A program made the translations under genes and the position numbers. A DNA stretch of 32,756 nucleotides, taken from the NCBI GenBank assembly GCA_948473115.1, contig CAOKWI010000051.1, positions 1 through 32,756 on the forward strand, in the 5' to 3' direction. This document shows, in pieces, positions 15,701 to 22,525 of the stretch. This DNA is from an uncultured Lachnospiraceae bacterium. GTDB taxonomy: Bacteria > Bacillota > Clostridia > Lachnospirales > Lachnospiraceae. The notes beneath the pieces were generated by a model, which saw nothing but the letters and a program-made list of their open reading frames with translations, ran no database searches and was not told the origin of the DNA. Numbering within the stretch: position 1 is the stretch's first letter; each line of letters opens with the position of its first letter.

Positions 15701-16049
15701 AGAGGCCATCGAGATCGGGCGCCGCTTTGAGAAGCTGGGATATACCATTTATGCCACCAGGAGCACGGCTGCGGCTTTAAATGAAGCGGGGGTCAAAGCG
15801 AGAAAAGTAAATAAGATATCCCAGGAGTCGCCCACTGTCATGGACCTGATCCTGGGACATAGGATAGACCTTGTGATTGATACGCCCACCCAGGGGCGTG
15901 ATAAGAGCCGCGACGGCTTCCTGATCCGCCGAACCTCCATTGAGACAGGGATCAACTGTATCACTGCCCTGGACACGGCAAGGGCGCTGGTCACCAGCCT
16001 GGAAAATGCCAGTAACCAGCTGACACTGGTGGATATTGCAAAACTGTAA
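12735..16049 (+). CDS. carB: Carbamoyl-phosphate synthase large subunit, 1104 aa
   Basis: CarB makes carbamoyl phosphate from bicarbonate, ammonia and two ATP. The first synthetase half starts [20 protein letters not shown] and the second, homologous half starts [20 protein letters not shown] near residue 595. Each is an ATP-grasp unit, and the C-terminal ~150 residues form the MGS-like allosteric domain ([18 protein letters not shown]). AGGAGG at 12721-12726 within carA is 8 nt before the ATG, and the start overlaps the carA stop (ATGCCTAA). The protein is longer than the usual roughly 1065-1075 residues. The excess is a Ser/Ala/Gly/Glu-rich linker of about 45 residues between the two halves (about 541-590). 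All core motifs are intact, so the enzyme should be active. Confidence 0.97.
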   Translation: [1104 protein letters not shown]

Positions 16050-16061
16050 GGAACCTAAAAG

Positions 16062-16113
16062 AAATAACCTGTGTATTTTGCGATTCATGCAAGCAAAATA
16101 ACAGGTTATTTTT
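16062..16113. terminator. Bidirectional terminator between carB and the PAS-like gene
   Basis: AAATAACCTGT (16062-16072) pairs with ACAGGTTATTT (16101-16111), with inner ATTTTGC/GCAAAAT pairing. T runs lie beyond it on the plus strand (ending 16113) and on the minus strand, so it serves both converging genes. Confidence 0.85.
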
Positions 16114-16135
16114 AATCCCCCTAAGGGTTTTACGA

Positions 16136-16576
16136 TTACATATGTCTCTCTACCATATTGATCTGATTCACATCGTTCATGATCCGGTTAATACAGATCT
16201 GGCAGATATCGCCGTTCTGGTTTGTGGTGCGTATGACATGGGTGGATACCCACTGGTAGTCAGAGTCACGGCCTTTTTGGTATAGTTCCGCATAGACGTC
16301 GGTGATGCCCCTGGCATAGGCCTCCAGAAGCCTTTCCCTGGAAAAGAGACGAAGGAAATCCGACTGGTAATCGGGGTGGATATTGACGAGACTGTTCTGG
16401 ATCATCTCATCGTAATTACCTGTTTCTGGTATGTCCTCCACCAGAAAGTTGTCGTGCTTGTACATGAAATATGTATTCTGTGAGAGATTCGCGGACAGGA
16501 TCATGGGAAAAACATCGAAAATCGCCTCAAACAGCTGGTTGACATTTTGAGGGGACGGAATGGGTTCACTGCTCAT
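16136..16576 (-). CDS. Orphan PAS-like sensory domain protein, 146 aa
   Basis: The sequence resembles the PAS (PAS_3-type) sensor modules found before GGDEF domains in many Lachnospiraceae proteins. The pattern is an initial FEAIFDVFPMILSANLSQNT, then INIHPDYQ-like and FSRERLLEAYARG segments, and a final YQWVSTHVIRTTNQNGD strand pair. Here no output domain follows; the protein stops soon after the PAS core. It could be a stand-alone sensor acting by protein contact, or the remnant of a truncated diguanylate cyclase. A strong AGGAGG lies just upstream of the ATG on the minus strand (plus 16585-16590). No membrane segment. Three 15-bp tandem repeats lie upstream. The PAS assignment is by pattern recognition only. 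Confidence 0.65.
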   Translation of the reverse strand: MSSEPIPSPQNVNQLFEAIFDVFPMILSANLSQNTYFMYKHDNFLVEDIPETGNYDEMIQNSLVNIHPDYQSDFLRLFSRERLLEAYARGITDVYAELYQKGRDSDYQWVSTHVIRTTNQNGDICQICINRIMNDVNQINMVERHM

Positions 16577-16614
16577 GGGAATGACCTCCTTAGTATGATG
16601 ATCTACAGGTTACA

Positions 16615-16659
16615 GTGTAAGTACATATTGTGTGAGTACATATAGTGTAAGTACATACA
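16615..16659. repeat. Three tandem 15-bp repeats upstream of the PAS-like gene
   Basis: Copies are at 16615-16629 (GTGTAAGTACATATT), 16630-16644 (GTGTGAGTACATATA) and 16645-16659 (GTGTAAGTACATACA). They lie 39-83 nt upstream of the minus-strand start, within the promoter zone, and could be binding sites of a regulator or a simple tandem duplication. Confidence 0.8.
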
Positions 16660-16717
16660 GTATATAATAAAAGGAGCAGACTGTCTACAGGGTAAATAGG
16701 CAGCATTCAGCGATAAA

Positions 16718-17029
16718 TCAGCGGCATAAAAACAGTTCCAGAACGAAGACGGTCACACAGCAGATCACGGATACCGGAAAAAGCCCTGCCCCGCACCATG
16801 CTGCGATAATACCTATGATCAGGGCGGCGGCTCCTGCAAGGGGAGACTGGGTTGCCTCCAGGATGGCGGGAAAGGTCATTACCGCCAGCGTCACATAAGG
16901 CACATAATATAGAAAAGAGCGGAGGAAACGGTTTTTGATCTGCTTCCGGATCAAAGTCAGGGGCAGTACGCGGATCGCGTAAGTGACAGCTGCCATGATC
17001 CCGATGTAAATATAAATATCATGTGTCAT
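16718..17029 (-). CDS. azlD: AzlD-type branched-chain amino acid exporter subunit, 103 aa
   Basis: A small hydrophobic protein with three to four membrane helices. It is typical AzlD in length and in the conserved start, where a first helix leads to YAIRVLPLTLIRKQ, followed by FLYYVPYVTLAVMTFPAIL. It partners AzlC to export leucine-type amino acids and analogues such as azaleucine. The ATG at 17029 is preferred because it follows the azlC stop by one base. In-frame ATGs at 17053 and 17038 would overlap azlC, and the AGGAGG inside the azlC end fits any of them imperfectly. It forms a two-gene unit with azlC. Membrane protein. Confidence 0.85.
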   Translation of the reverse strand: MTHDIYIYIGIMAAVTYAIRVLPLTLIRKQIKNRFLRSFLYYVPYVTLAVMTFPAILEATQSPLAGAAALIIGIIAAWCGAGLFPVSVICCVTVFVLELFLCR

Positions 17030-17030
17030 A

Positions 17031-17741
17031 TTAATCATCAGCCTCCTTTTCATCCTTTACGGGAAACAGGGCCGCGGCAGCCGCTGAGATAAGGACTGTC
17101 AGAATAATGGTCCTGGTGCCGCCGGAGAGCCGCGAGAGGTAAGGCAGGTTGGCGGCGGCAAAGCTGGCAAGGAAGCTGACCAACACAAATAGGGCGACGA
17201 TGCGGTTCTTTCTGGAAGGAGGAATGATCACTGCGAGGAACATACCGAACAGAGCCACACTGAGCGCGCTGACCACCCTCAGGGGGAGCAGGTTGCCTGC
17301 GGTTACGCCCATGGCAGTGCCGCAGGCCCAGCAGGGAGCGGCCACCAAGATAGCGCCGTATGTATAACAGGGATTCAGAACCCCCGGCCTGGCGATGGTA
17401 ATGCCGAAGATCTCGTCTGTCACATCATATCCCACCAGCAGCCGATGTCCTAAAGATGCATCGGGCGCAAATTTCTGACTCAGGGCGCAGCTCATCAATA
17501 AATAGCGGGCATTAGCGATAAGCGTCATCAACACCATCTCCAGATAAGAGGCATTGGCAGCTATGACGGTAAAACCAGCGTATTCGCCTGCGGATGCGTT
17601 GTTCAGCAGGCTGGCCATAAAGCCCTGAAAGGCGGTGAGGCCCGCGCTTCTGGCAGCCACACCCAGAGAAAAGGATACGGCGAGGTATCCCAGTCCAATG
17701 GGAATACCGTCCCGCATTCCCTCTCTAAATTCTTTTTTCAT
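17031..17741 (-). CDS. azlC: AzlC-type branched-chain amino acid exporter subunit, 236 aa
   Basis: The large permease subunit of the AzlCD exporter. The conserved start is GMRDGIPIGLGYLAVSFSLG, followed by MASLLNNASAGEYAGF and the family-typical ALSQKFAP / GYDVTDEIFG region. Multiple hydrophobic helices span the whole length, as usual for the family. It is the first gene of azlCD, 102 nt after the end of the 95-residue unknown gene on the same strand. No Lrp/AzlB-type regulator gene is adjacent, and no T-box leader was seen. The start at 17741 has AGGTGG about 10 nt upstream. Inner membrane. Confidence 0.93.
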   Translation of the reverse strand: MKKEFREGMRDGIPIGLGYLAVSFSLGVAARSAGLTAFQGFMASLLNNASAGEYAGFTVIAANASYLEMVLMTLIANARYLLMSCALSQKFAPDASLGHRLLVGYDVTDEIFGITIARPGVLNPCYTYGAILVAAPCWACGTAMGVTAGNLLPLRVVSALSVALFGMFLAVIIPPSRKNRIVALFVLVSFLASFAAANLPYLSRLSGGTRTIILTVLISAAAAALFPVKDEKEADD

Positions 17742-17843
17742 CTGATCGTTTCCACCTTGCTTTTGTCAATATTGGATTCTTGCGCGTAGTGCATCATGAT
17801 TGTTGTGCAATTATGATGTAGTATTTTGAACGGAGCATTAGAA

Positions 17844-18131
17844 TTAAAGAAACTGGTTCTGGGCCCTGCGCATAAGGAATTTGACGGAGTATCCCTTTTC
17901 ATCGCAGATATTCCTGACCACATCCTCAGCGATGTCCTTTGCGTTGTCGTTGACGCAGATAATGCAGGTGTTTTTCTTTCTGTTGAAAAGAGAAGGCTTC
18001 TGCCAGCGGATATAATAAGAAATGCGGTCTTTCAAAAGTTCCCTTTCAATAAGCTGTTTGCACTCCATATCTGTGATCTCACAGAGTTCAATTTCGTTAT
18101 TGACTTTCAGTGTCGTATATACCGGCTGCAT
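17844..18131 (-). CDS. Unknown basic protein, 95 aa
   Basis: The start at 18131 is chosen because GAGGTG lies 6 nt before ATG, and an extended -10 promoter with a TTGCAC -35 is positioned just upstream (18172-18201). Longer in-frame versions starting further up would run through the promoter and into the neighbouring gene. The product has strand/helix alternation with a central basic segment (KPSLFNRKKNTCIICVND) and a basic C-terminus, with no signal peptide or membrane helix. No family is recognised. It lies upstream of azlC on the same strand and diverges from the 93-residue gene. Function unknown. Confidence 0.7.
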   Translation of the reverse strand: MQPVYTTLKVNNEIELCEITDMECKQLIERELLKDRISYYIRWQKPSLFNRKKNTCIICVNDNAKDIAEDVVRNICDEKGYSVKFLMRRAQNQFL

Positions 18132-18171
18132 CAAAATCACCTCGTTCATATGGTCTAAAAGTTCCTTAAGT

Positions 18172-18201
18172 AGTATATCATATTTATGGCGTATTGTGCA
18201 A
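18172..18201 (-). promoter_or_regulatory. Promoter of the 95-aa unknown gene
   Basis: On the minus strand: -35 TTGCAC (plus 18196-18201), an 18-bp spacer ending in TGA, and -10 TATACT (plus 18172-18177). The gene start is about 40 nt downstream. Confidence 0.7.
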
Positions 18202-18245
18202 TCCAATAGTTGACACAAACTCCATCCATTTCCATCTTTTCTGTC

Positions 18246-18274
18246 TTTACTTACCTTGCTATTTGCGTTATACT
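18246..18274 (+). promoter_or_regulatory. Promoter of the 93-aa gene
   Basis: -35 TTTACT (18246-18251), a 17-bp spacer and -10 TATACT (18269-18274). Transcription would begin just before the shared leader element at 18285, placing that element in the 5' UTR. Confidence 0.55.
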
Positions 18275-18284
18275 GAAAAAAACG

Positions 18285-18350
18285 GCGCTGCCTGCCACAA
18301 AGTCGTCCATGCCACAAAGAGGGGTGCTCACATGCCCTGTTGAGCAGCGC
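18285..18350 (+). ncRNA. Shared structured leader element, copy 1
   Basis: It starts with a 21-nt sequence (GCGCTGCCTGCCACAAAGTC plus G) found exactly at 24995-25015. It closes with GCAGCGC (18344-18350), the complement of its first seven bases. An inner stem TGCTC/GAGCA is also possible. It ends 15 nt before the ATG at 18366, the same distance as in copy 2. Either a cis-acting RNA element or a dispersed repeat. Confidence 0.6.
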
Positions 18351-18365
18351 GGAAAAGAGGAAAAT

Positions 18366-18644
18366 ATGGATTTGTTTGAAAAGATCGGAGATACGATTAC
18401 CACAAAAGGACAGGAAGCGGTGGACAAGGCGAAAGAGATCGCTGAGATCGCGAACCTGAGAAGTCAGATCGCCACCTGCGAGGAGGTGATCAAAAAGAAT
18501 TACCTGGAGATCGGCAAGCTGTATTATGAACTGTACGGCGATATGGAGGAGGAAACCTTTGCGAAGCAGTGCGGAGCCATTAAAAATGCCAGACATGGTG
18601 TAGACGAACTGCAGCAGAAGATCAATGATATCAAAGGACTGTAA
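18366..18644 (+). CDS. Small helical coiled-coil protein, 93 aa
   Basis: The start at 18366 has GAGG 8 nt upstream; in-frame upstream codons (from 18210) cover the promoter and leader and are rejected. The sequence is nearly all helical and charged. It begins MDLFEKIGDTITTKGQEAVD and continues with a region (residues about 25-90) suited to a coiled coil, containing EIGKLYYELYGD. The beginning and the tyrosine motif resemble a family of small clostridial proteins that often carry a C-terminal zinc ribbon, but here there are only two cysteines and no ribbon. No signal peptide. It has its own promoter and a structured 5' leader. Function unknown. Confidence 0.75.
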   Translation: MDLFEKIGDTITTKGQEAVDKAKEIAEIANLRSQIATCEEVIKKNYLEIGKLYYELYGDMEEETFAKQCGAIKNARHGVDELQQKINDIKGL

Positions 18645-18684
18645 GTGACAAAGAGTCAAAATGGGAAAAGTCAAAGCCGGTGAA

Positions 18685-18782
18685 GGGCCGAATATGGTCA
18701 GGAGCCGAACATGATAAAGAACTGAAAATGGTAATGAACTGAAAAAGGTGAAGAACTGAAAACGGTGAAGAACCGAAAACGG
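18685..18782. repeat. Degenerate 17-bp tandem repeat
   Basis: Clear copies are at 18719-18735, 18736-18752, 18753-18769 and 18770-18782 (partial), of the type GAACTGAAAACGGTGAA. Two more degenerate copies stand before them. It lies between the stop of the 93-aa gene and the terminator and is non-coding in the sense that no frame there has a start with a ribosome site. Confidence 0.75.
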
Positions 18783-18815
18783 AAAGGGTGACGTCGTACA
18801 GACGCCACCCTTTCC
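18781..18815. terminator. Terminator between convergent genes
   Basis: GGAAAGGGTG-A-CGTC pairs with GACG-C-CACCCTTTCC around a GTACA loop (14 pairs, one mismatch). The tail is AATTTATA on the plus strand and GTTTTC on the minus strand, so T content is modest on both sides. It fits between the 93-aa gene and the penicillin-binding protein gene. Confidence 0.7.
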
Positions 18816-18859
18816 AATTTATAGGAAACTGCTTCCTGCAATTACTTATGTTATGCAGA

Positions 18860-21583
18860 TCATTCGTCGTCTTCCCAATCGTCGTCATCATCTTCGCTGC
18901 CGTCTGACCATCCTCTCTGTTCCAGCTCCCACCGCTGTCCGTTCAGAATGTTCTCCCAGTCAGGGTTTGCGAAGAAAGCAGCGTTATGCTGACAGCGCTC
19001 GGAGGTACGGTTGGGGGCGTTGACAGTCTGTGTGCCATCGGGGTTCTCTATAATGGTGGTTGATCCGCTGATCAGCGCGGGATCCTCCGCCAGAGGGAAA
19101 GTCGCTACCGCATAATTTTTAAAAGGACATTCCGGGCTTGCGGGAATGCCGTCGTAGGAACAGACGTCACCCTGATAATGTATGGTACAGGTCTCGGTAG
19201 GCTCCGTGCCCTCCGCGAAAAGTTCTGATTTCACACAGCCGTCGCACAGGCCGGGAACAGGCAGCTGGCCGGACTGTGTACAGATATCCACCTGTATGAT
19301 ACCCTCCGCCGGTCTGGCGAAGGGTTCCGGCGGCAGATTTTCATGGACACGCTGCATGATGGCGCGCCAGAGCGTCTTGGCCACGGCGGATTCGTCATTC
19401 GCCTTGGAGGTGCTCATATCCACATTGTTATCGTAGCCCGCCCAGACGGAAGCAGTATAATAGGGCGTATAACCGCAGAACCATACATCGTGGTAATCCG
19501 AGGAGGTTCCGGTTTTTCCCGCGATTGCCATGCTGGAGCTGAAATTACATCTGGCTCCTGTGCCACCTCTTTTCACCACATCTACCATGGCATCGGTGAG
19601 CAGATAGGCAGTGGTCTCCTTGATCACCTGTCTGGATGTGGGCGTTGTGTTGTCCAGGAGTACATTGCCGTCGGCATCCGTGACTTTCGTGTAAAGCTTC
19701 GGTTCCACATAGACTCCCATGTTGGCGATGGTGGCGTATCCGGCGGTCATTTCGTAAGGAGTGACACCGATGGTCAGGCCGCCCAGGGCCAGGGACTGGT
19801 TCACATCGGAAAGGATCCGGCCGTCACTGGCCACATAATGGTCTGTCACCGTAGTGAAGCCGAAATTCTTCAGATAATCGAAGCCCAGCTGGGGCGTGAT
19901 CACGGTCAGGTTTTTCACGGCGATGATATTCAGGGATTCCCTGGTGGCCTCGCGGATGGACTGGATCCCCCGATAGTATCCATGGTACCAGTTGCTGACG
20001 GGCTTTCCGTCGTCATAGTTAAAAGGCGCGTCATTGTATACGGTGGCGAGGGTCTTGCCTGCGCTGTCCAGGGCGGGGGCAAAGGAAGCCAGCACCTTGA
20101 AGGTGGATCCGGGAGAACGCATGGCGGAAGTAGCCCTGTTCAGGGTACGCCGGCCTTCCTTGGTGCCGCGGCCTCCTACCAGTGCGGCCACATAGCCGGT
20201 GGACTGATCTTCGATGACAAAGGCAGCCTGGGGCTGTGCGGTCATGGAAATGGACTCCTCGTAGTTATCTTCGTCATCCGCAACCCCCAGCTCCGCCAGC
20301 ATGGCTGTGCGGTAGATATTGATAGCCTCATACGCCTCATCCTGGGAGGAGAAGATCAGGTTGAATTTCTTATCGCTGGTGTTTTTAAACCAGGTCATCA
20401 TGTTCTCTTTGCTGAAATTGTGCGCGTTGCCGGCGGCGTCCCTGATGGTGAGGGCATAACTCAGATACCACTTCACGTTGGGAGGGAAATTGTCCGGATT
20501 GGCAAATTCCTCGTCTGCGATGGCCTGGATCGTGGGATCCATAGTGGAATAGATCCTTAATCCTCCGGCGGTCAGAAGACGTTCCGTGGTGCTTTCGCTG
20601 TAGCCTGCCTCGATCAGATCCGCCTTGACCTGCTCGTAAACGGCATCGGAGAAATAAGAGCCGGCAGTAGCGTTGCTGCTTAACCGGTAGTCCGTGTCAT
20701 ATAGGCCGATCCGCTCGTAGACGGCATCCGTGTCGGCAATCGCCTCCTCATATTCTTCCTGGCTGATAAATTCCAGTTCCAGCATATCATTCAGACATTT
20801 CAGGCGTCGATCCCGATTCAGGTCAGGATGGCTGATGGGATTGAATTTGCTGGGATTCTGGGTGATGCTTGCGATGACGGCACACTCCGACAGTGTCAGC
20901 TCGCTGCAGGATTTGCCGAAATACCGCTGTGAGGCGGATTCCACGCCCAGCGTGTTCTGTCCCAGATTGATGGCGTTCATATATTCCAGCAGGAGCTGAT
21001 CCTTGGAGTAGACCTTGCTGATCTCTATGGCGAGGAACTGCTCCTGGAGCTTACGCTTGATCTTTTTGATCATATTGTCGCCTTCCTCCATCCATGTGGT
21101 GAAGACCGTGTTTTTCAGAAGCTGCTGGGTGATGGTGCTGGCGCCCTCTGCCCGCTGTCCGCCGGTTCGGAGAAAAGTATATCCGGCCCGGATCATCCCC
21201 TTGAAGTCAATGCCGTTGTGCTGATAGAAGCGTCTGTCCTCCAGGGCGATAAAGGCTTGTCCCAGGTGCTCCGGGATCATATCCATCTCCACCCGGATAC
21301 GGTTGGAGTCGGTGTTGACATACTGGTCGATCTCATTCCCTTCTATGTCGTACACGATGGTGGCCTGTCCGGAGGCGACAATATCGTTGAAATGGACTTT
21401 GGGCGTGGAGGACAGGATCCCTTTAAATGCACCGATTCCGGCGGCGGCGCCGCAGATGCCCAGGCCTACCATTGCGATAAGAATCAGCTCAAACAATGAC
21501 AGGATCAGCTTTCTTTCCCATTTTATTACATTGGAGTTCAGCGCCTTCTGCTTGGCGCGGACTCCCCTTCTTCCATAGTTCAT
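18860..21583 (-). CDS. Class A penicillin-binding protein (glycosyltransferase/transpeptidase), 907 aa
   Basis: A bifunctional cell-wall enzyme that polymerises lipid II and cross-links peptides outside the membrane. A basic cytoplasmic tail is followed by one membrane helix at about residues 25-50. The GT51 domain shows EDRRFYQHNGIDFKG near residue 115 and TITQQLLKN soon after. The transpeptidase has STFK near residue 492 (in SPGSTFKVLA), SLN near 549 and KTGT near 689. The protein ends with a very acidic Asp/Glu tail (from about residue 895). The start at 21583 is chosen because AAAGGA is 8 nt before it; an extension to 21682 lacks a ribosome site and would include the promoter. A monocistronic minus-strand gene. 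Confidence 0.95.
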   Translation of the reverse strand: MNYGRRGVRAKQKALNSNVIKWERKLILSLFELILIAMVGLGICGAAAGIGAFKGILSSTPKVHFNDIVASGQATIVYDIEGNEIDQYVNTDSNRIRVEMDMIPEHLGQAFIALEDRRFYQHNGIDFKGMIRAGYTFLRTGGQRAEGASTITQQLLKNTVFTTWMEEGDNMIKKIKRKLQEQFLAIEISKVYSKDQLLLEYMNAINLGQNTLGVESASQRYFGKSCSELTLSECAVIASITQNPSKFNPISHPDLNRDRRLKCLNDMLELEFISQEEYEEAIADTDAVYERIGLYDTDYRLSSNATAGSYFSDAVYEQVKADLIEAGYSESTTERLLTAGGLRIYSTMDPTIQAIADEEFANPDNFPPNVKWYLSYALTIRDAAGNAHNFSKENMMTWFKNTSDKKFNLIFSSQDEAYEAINIYRTAMLAELGVADDEDNYEESISMTAQPQAAFVIEDQSTGYVAALVGGRGTKEGRRTLNRATSAMRSPGSTFKVLASFAPALDSAGKTLATVYNDAPFNYDDGKPVSNWYHGYYRGIQSIREATRESLNIIAVKNLTVITPQLGFDYLKNFGFTTVTDHYVASDGRILSDVNQSLALGGLTIGVTPYEMTAGYATIANMGVYVEPKLYTKVTDADGNVLLDNTTPTSRQVIKETTAYLLTDAMVDVVKRGGTGARCNFSSSMAIAGKTGTSSDYHDVWFCGYTPYYTASVWAGYDNNVDMSTSKANDESAVAKTLWRAIMQRVHENLPPEPFARPAEGIIQVDICTQSGQLPVPGLCDGCVKSELFAEGTEPTETCTIHYQGDVCSYDGIPASPECPFKNYAVATFPLAEDPALISGSTTIIENPDGTQTVNAPNRTSERCQHNAAFFANPDWENILNGQRWELEQRGWSDGSEDDDDDWEDDE

Positions 21584-21622
21584 CGAAATATTCCTTTCTG
21601 TATGAAAATTCCACACGTTTTT

Positions 21623-21631
21623 ATTATAACA
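21623..21631 (-). promoter_or_regulatory. Extended -10 of the penicillin-binding protein gene
   Basis: On the minus strand TGT TATAAT (plus 21623-21631) forms a consensus extended -10, 40 nt upstream of the start at 21583. The -35 region at the usual distance is poor. Confidence 0.6.
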
Positions 21632-21800
21632 AAATCTGGTATGTATTGAAAGTTTTTTTTCCAGACTTAAGAATTGTTTCACATTTTGGACAAATTATGC
21701 TATCCTTAACTTGAAAATCTGTCTGTTTCCGTGAGAAAAAAGACTGAACGGCAACTGTCTATGTATGTAAATGTATATAATCGTAAGGATAGCGTATGTT

Positions 21801-22466
21801 ATGAATGAAAAAACTGTAGAATCCTACCGCGTGGTGCTGGAGGGAGGCGAGGGCGAGTATGTGGAGAAGAAATCCCGCTTTATCGCCACCGTCCGCAAGT
21901 GTGAGAGCGAGGAGGAGGCGGCGGCCTTTATCGACGAAGTGAAAAGGAAGTACTGGGATGCCAGGCATAACTGTTCCGCGTTTGTGATCGGCTCCAGAGG
22001 GGAACTGACCAGGTGCAGCGACGACGGGGAACCTGCCGGAACGGCCGGCCGCCCCATGCTGGAGGTGCTGCTGGGGGAGGAAATACGCGATATCGCGGTG
22101 GTGGTGACCCGGTACTTCGGCGGAGTGCTCCTGGGCACCGGGGGACTGGTAAGGGCGTACACCCAGGCAGTAAAGGAAGGGCTTCGGAACTGTGTCCTGG
22201 GGAGGATGCGTCACGGCTGGGAGGTGGAGATCGGCACCGATTACAACTGCATCGGGAAGATACTGTATCTTCTGGGCAATGCGGGAGTCGAGCCGCTGGA
22301 GAGCAATTATGCGGACACGGTGTCACTGCGGATCCTGGTGTCTGCGAAAGATGCGGAGAGAATGAGAAAAGAGATGGTGGATGCCACCAATGGAAAGGTC
22401 AGCTTCGAGAAGCGGCGGGAGTTATATTTTGTTGACAGGAATGGCAAGGCGATGATACGGGAATGA
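21801..22466 (+). CDS. YigZ/IMPACT family protein, 221 aa
   Basis: The N-terminal UPF0029 domain is recognised by EKKSRFIATV near residue 27, ARHNCSAFV, and SDDGEPAGTAGRPML followed by VTRYFGGVLLGTGGLVRAY. The C-terminal part is the DUF1949 ferredoxin-like domain. Length is typical. The family includes IMPACT, linked to translational control, and bacterial YigZ, whose exact role is not settled. ATG 21801 is preferred; AAGGA lies 11 nt before it. The next gene, mgtE, starts 59 nt downstream on the same strand, so the two are probably one operon. Cytoplasmic. Confidence 0.93.
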   Translation: MNEKTVESYRVVLEGGEGEYVEKKSRFIATVRKCESEEEAAAFIDEVKRKYWDARHNCSAFVIGSRGELTRCSDDGEPAGTAGRPMLEVLLGEEIRDIAVVVTRYFGGVLLGTGGLVRAYTQAVKEGLRNCVLGRMRHGWEVEIGTDYNCIGKILYLLGNAGVEPLESNYADTVSLRILVSAKDAERMRKEMVDATNGKVSFEKRRELYFVDRNGKAMIRE

Positions 22467-22525
22467 CAGGCAGATGACACAGGGAATGGCACAAAGGGCA
22501 CCGGACGGTGGAACAGGAGGTACTT

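Noticed and set aside
17742..17843. T-box or Lrp-type leader before azlC
   Set aside because: No T-box sequence and no convincing operator; only a short ATCATGAT palindrome was seen.
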